Shown: positions 20,582-21,751 of the stretch, one piece after another
How positions within the stretch are numbered: position 1 is the first letter of the stretch
How the letters are laid out: every line of letters begins with the position of its first letter
From: Collybiopsis luxurians FD-317 M1
Lineage: Eukaryota > Basidiomycota > Agaricomycetes > Agaricales > Omphalotaceae
Length of the DNA stretch: 21,751 nt
Direction of reading: 5' to 3'
NCBI GenBank assembly: GCA_000827265.1
Contig: KN834780.1
Location: 363,369 to 385,119, forward strand
Position numbers and translations under genes: made by a program
The notes under the pieces: generated by a model
Databases searched by the model: none
Seen by the model: the letters and a program-made list of their open reading frames with translations, nothing else
What the model was told of the DNA's origin: nothing

Positions 20582-20732
20582 TACTGGACCATTTTGAATG
20601 GAAGAGCATTAATTTTTAGAATTTAACCAAAATATACAAAAAAAAAAAAAAAAGAAACAGATTATAACTGATGTTGGAATTTTTTGGCCAAAGACATATG
20701 ACTGAACTTCCTTCCAATTGAATGGTCCAGTA
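20582..20732. repeat. Small inverted-repeat (MITE-like) element
   Basis: TACTGGACCATT at 20582-20593 has a perfect inverted copy at 20721-20732. Similarity continues imperfectly on both sides (ATGGAAG inside, ATTAG-G outside). A 16-base A tract (20638-20653) lies in the middle. The whole is about 150 bp and could fold as a hairpin. Confidence 0.5.
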
Positions 20733-21196
20733 GCCAGTATGCATTGCTCTAATACTTATGTACTACTTCAACACTCTGATCCACTAGTATTCAAGCATTA
20801 CAACTTTGTAGTTGGGGTGAAAAAGAGGATGAGACTTAATGGAGCAGGACAAATGCAAGGCTTCTAAGGAGATTGTGATGAATATAATCTACCAGGAGCC
20901 TTGTCATTAGTAATGAGTCAAGAAGGTTGTTGCATGGCAGCTACTTGAACCCTGGGTGATCTGTTGAGTTAAATACCACCTTGCAATGTGGTTCAACTGA
21001 AATGGGTACTTTAAGGTAATAGTGATGTAATTTCAATGAGTGCCAAAAGTATCATTATATAGATTAGTACATATTGGATTGTGAGGGTTAGCATAATAGT
21101 TACAAATCTGTAATGCATTGGGACCAATTTGCACCAAAAACACAATGTTGGAATGATAGTTTGTTATACCCAATACAAGAAATTAGGCATTTTGTA

Positions 21197-21751
21197 TTAG
21201 GAGTCCATAGATTCTTGCGGAAGGGAGGAGGAATCCAAATAAGAGGAAAAGGGATATGGGATACTTGAATCCAACCATGCGATGATAGAATCCAATTTGG
21301 ATTTACATTGGCTGGACTCTAATTTAGAACAGAATGAATAAGTAAATGAAAGTAGCTTACCATTGAACCTCAGAGAAGATAAATTGCCATTGCAACCATT
21401 AAGGATATTCCAAATTCTTGCCCTGGTATTAACAAGCCCAGACTGGCTCCTGGTATTGTCAGGTAAAAATGCTACTGACCAGACATCATCATTGTGATGG
21501 GAATCACCAATCTGAGTGCCAGTGGTAACATCCCAGACCCTCACTGTCCTGTCATCAGACCCAGACACAATCCTGGTTCCATCAGGTGAAAATGCTACTG
21601 ACTGGACAGAATCATCATGGCCATGGAGAGGATTGCCAATCTGAGTGCCAGTGGTGGCATCCCAGATCCTCACTGTCCTGTCATCAGACCCAGACACAAT
21701 CCTGGTTCCATCAGGTGAAAATGCTACTGACCGGACAGAATCATCATGGCC
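21197..21751 (-). CDS. C-terminal part of a WD40-repeat protein (NLR-like style), cut by the window edge
   Basis: The minus-strand frame is open from the window edge to a TAA at 21197-21199, giving 184 residues. It has two nearly identical 43-residue WD40 units, 21751-21623 and 21622 to about 21497, each with [29 protein letters not shown] and TTGTQIG. A third, degenerate unit follows ([12 protein letters not shown]...ARIWNI), then a Ser-rich tail without recognisable domain. A 42-nt segment with a GTAAGC donor and TTAG acceptor (about 21320-21361) may be an intron; being a multiple of three, it leaves the frame open either way. In agaricomycetes such repeats often form the sensor end of NACHT or P-loop NTPase proteins; the N-terminal part is not in the window, so that role is inference. 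Confidence 0.85.
   Translation of the reverse strand, partial: GHDDSVRSVAFSPDGTRIVSGSDDRTVRIWDATTGTQIGNPLHGHDDSVQSVAFSPDGTRIVSGSDDRTVRVWDVTTGTQIGDSHHNDDVWSVAFLPDNTRSQSGLVNTRARIWNILNGCNGNLSSLRFNGKLLSFTYSFCSKLESSQCKSKLDSIIAWLDSSIPYPFSSYLDSSSLPQESMDS

Larger units (their letters stand above)
17683..21196. other. Gene-poor, repeat-rich stretch
   Basis: I see no credible gene. It contains AT-rich simple repeats (ATAGATAAATA-type near 17960-17990, GTAAAT-type near 18115-18150), GC-rich blocks at 18420-18560, 18895-19010 and 19310-19405, two segments duplicated elsewhere, and a hairpin element at 20582-20732. Short frames here begin at non-ATG codons or are low complexity. Confidence 0.5.

Overview
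The window looks like nuclear DNA of a filamentous basidiomycete, probably an agaricomycete. The evidence is intron-rich genes with 50-75 nt introns, a fungal NmrA-like protein, a ribosome-biogenesis GTPase of the EFL1/Ria1 type, a DUF3429/TMEM69-like mitochondrial protein, and the end of a WD40-repeat protein with almost identical 43-residue repeats, a style common in agaricomycete NLR-like genes. The genus cannot be fixed from the sequence.

Layout. 1-2.5 kb: no convincing gene, only a short open frame entering from the left edge. 2.55-3.73 kb (minus): a four-exon NmrA-like NAD(P)-binding protein. 3.7-5.6 kb: nothing clear, apart from a short stretch resembling a DDE transposase. 5.60-6.25 kb (minus): a two-exon secreted protein of 200 aa with His-Trp and Asn-Cys-x-x-Phe-Val motifs suggesting a permuted papain/LRAT-like fold. 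6.65-11.08 kb (plus): a nine-exon EFL1 GTPase. 11.21-12.19 kb (minus, convergent with EFL1): a four-exon gene whose assembled product has a signal peptide followed by a compact kinase-like domain. 12.19-13.08 kb: a divergent promoter with a palindrome, an E-box, a perfect CRE and a TATA box. 13.08-14.24 kb (plus): the DUF3429 mitochondrial membrane protein, with a probable 5'-UTR intron.

From about 14.3 to 21.2 kb the sequence becomes AT-rich, gene-poor and repeat-rich. It holds a 1.64-kb structure with 18-bp perfect terminal inverted repeats and subterminal ATCATGATC-type motifs (a likely non-autonomous DNA transposon), several diverged duplicated segments, GC-rich blocks, a small hairpin element with an A16 tract, and a possible broken cysteine-rich reading frame. 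At the right edge (21.2 kb to the end, minus) lies the C-terminal part of the WD40 protein.

The genes do not form a pathway. EFL1 and the DUF3429 protein are conserved housekeeping genes. The two putative secreted proteins flanking EFL1 and the WD40 gene are accessory-type genes. The most unusual content is the secreted kinase-like protein and the secreted His/Cys protein; neither is obvious from single-exon frames and both appear only after splicing is worked out.
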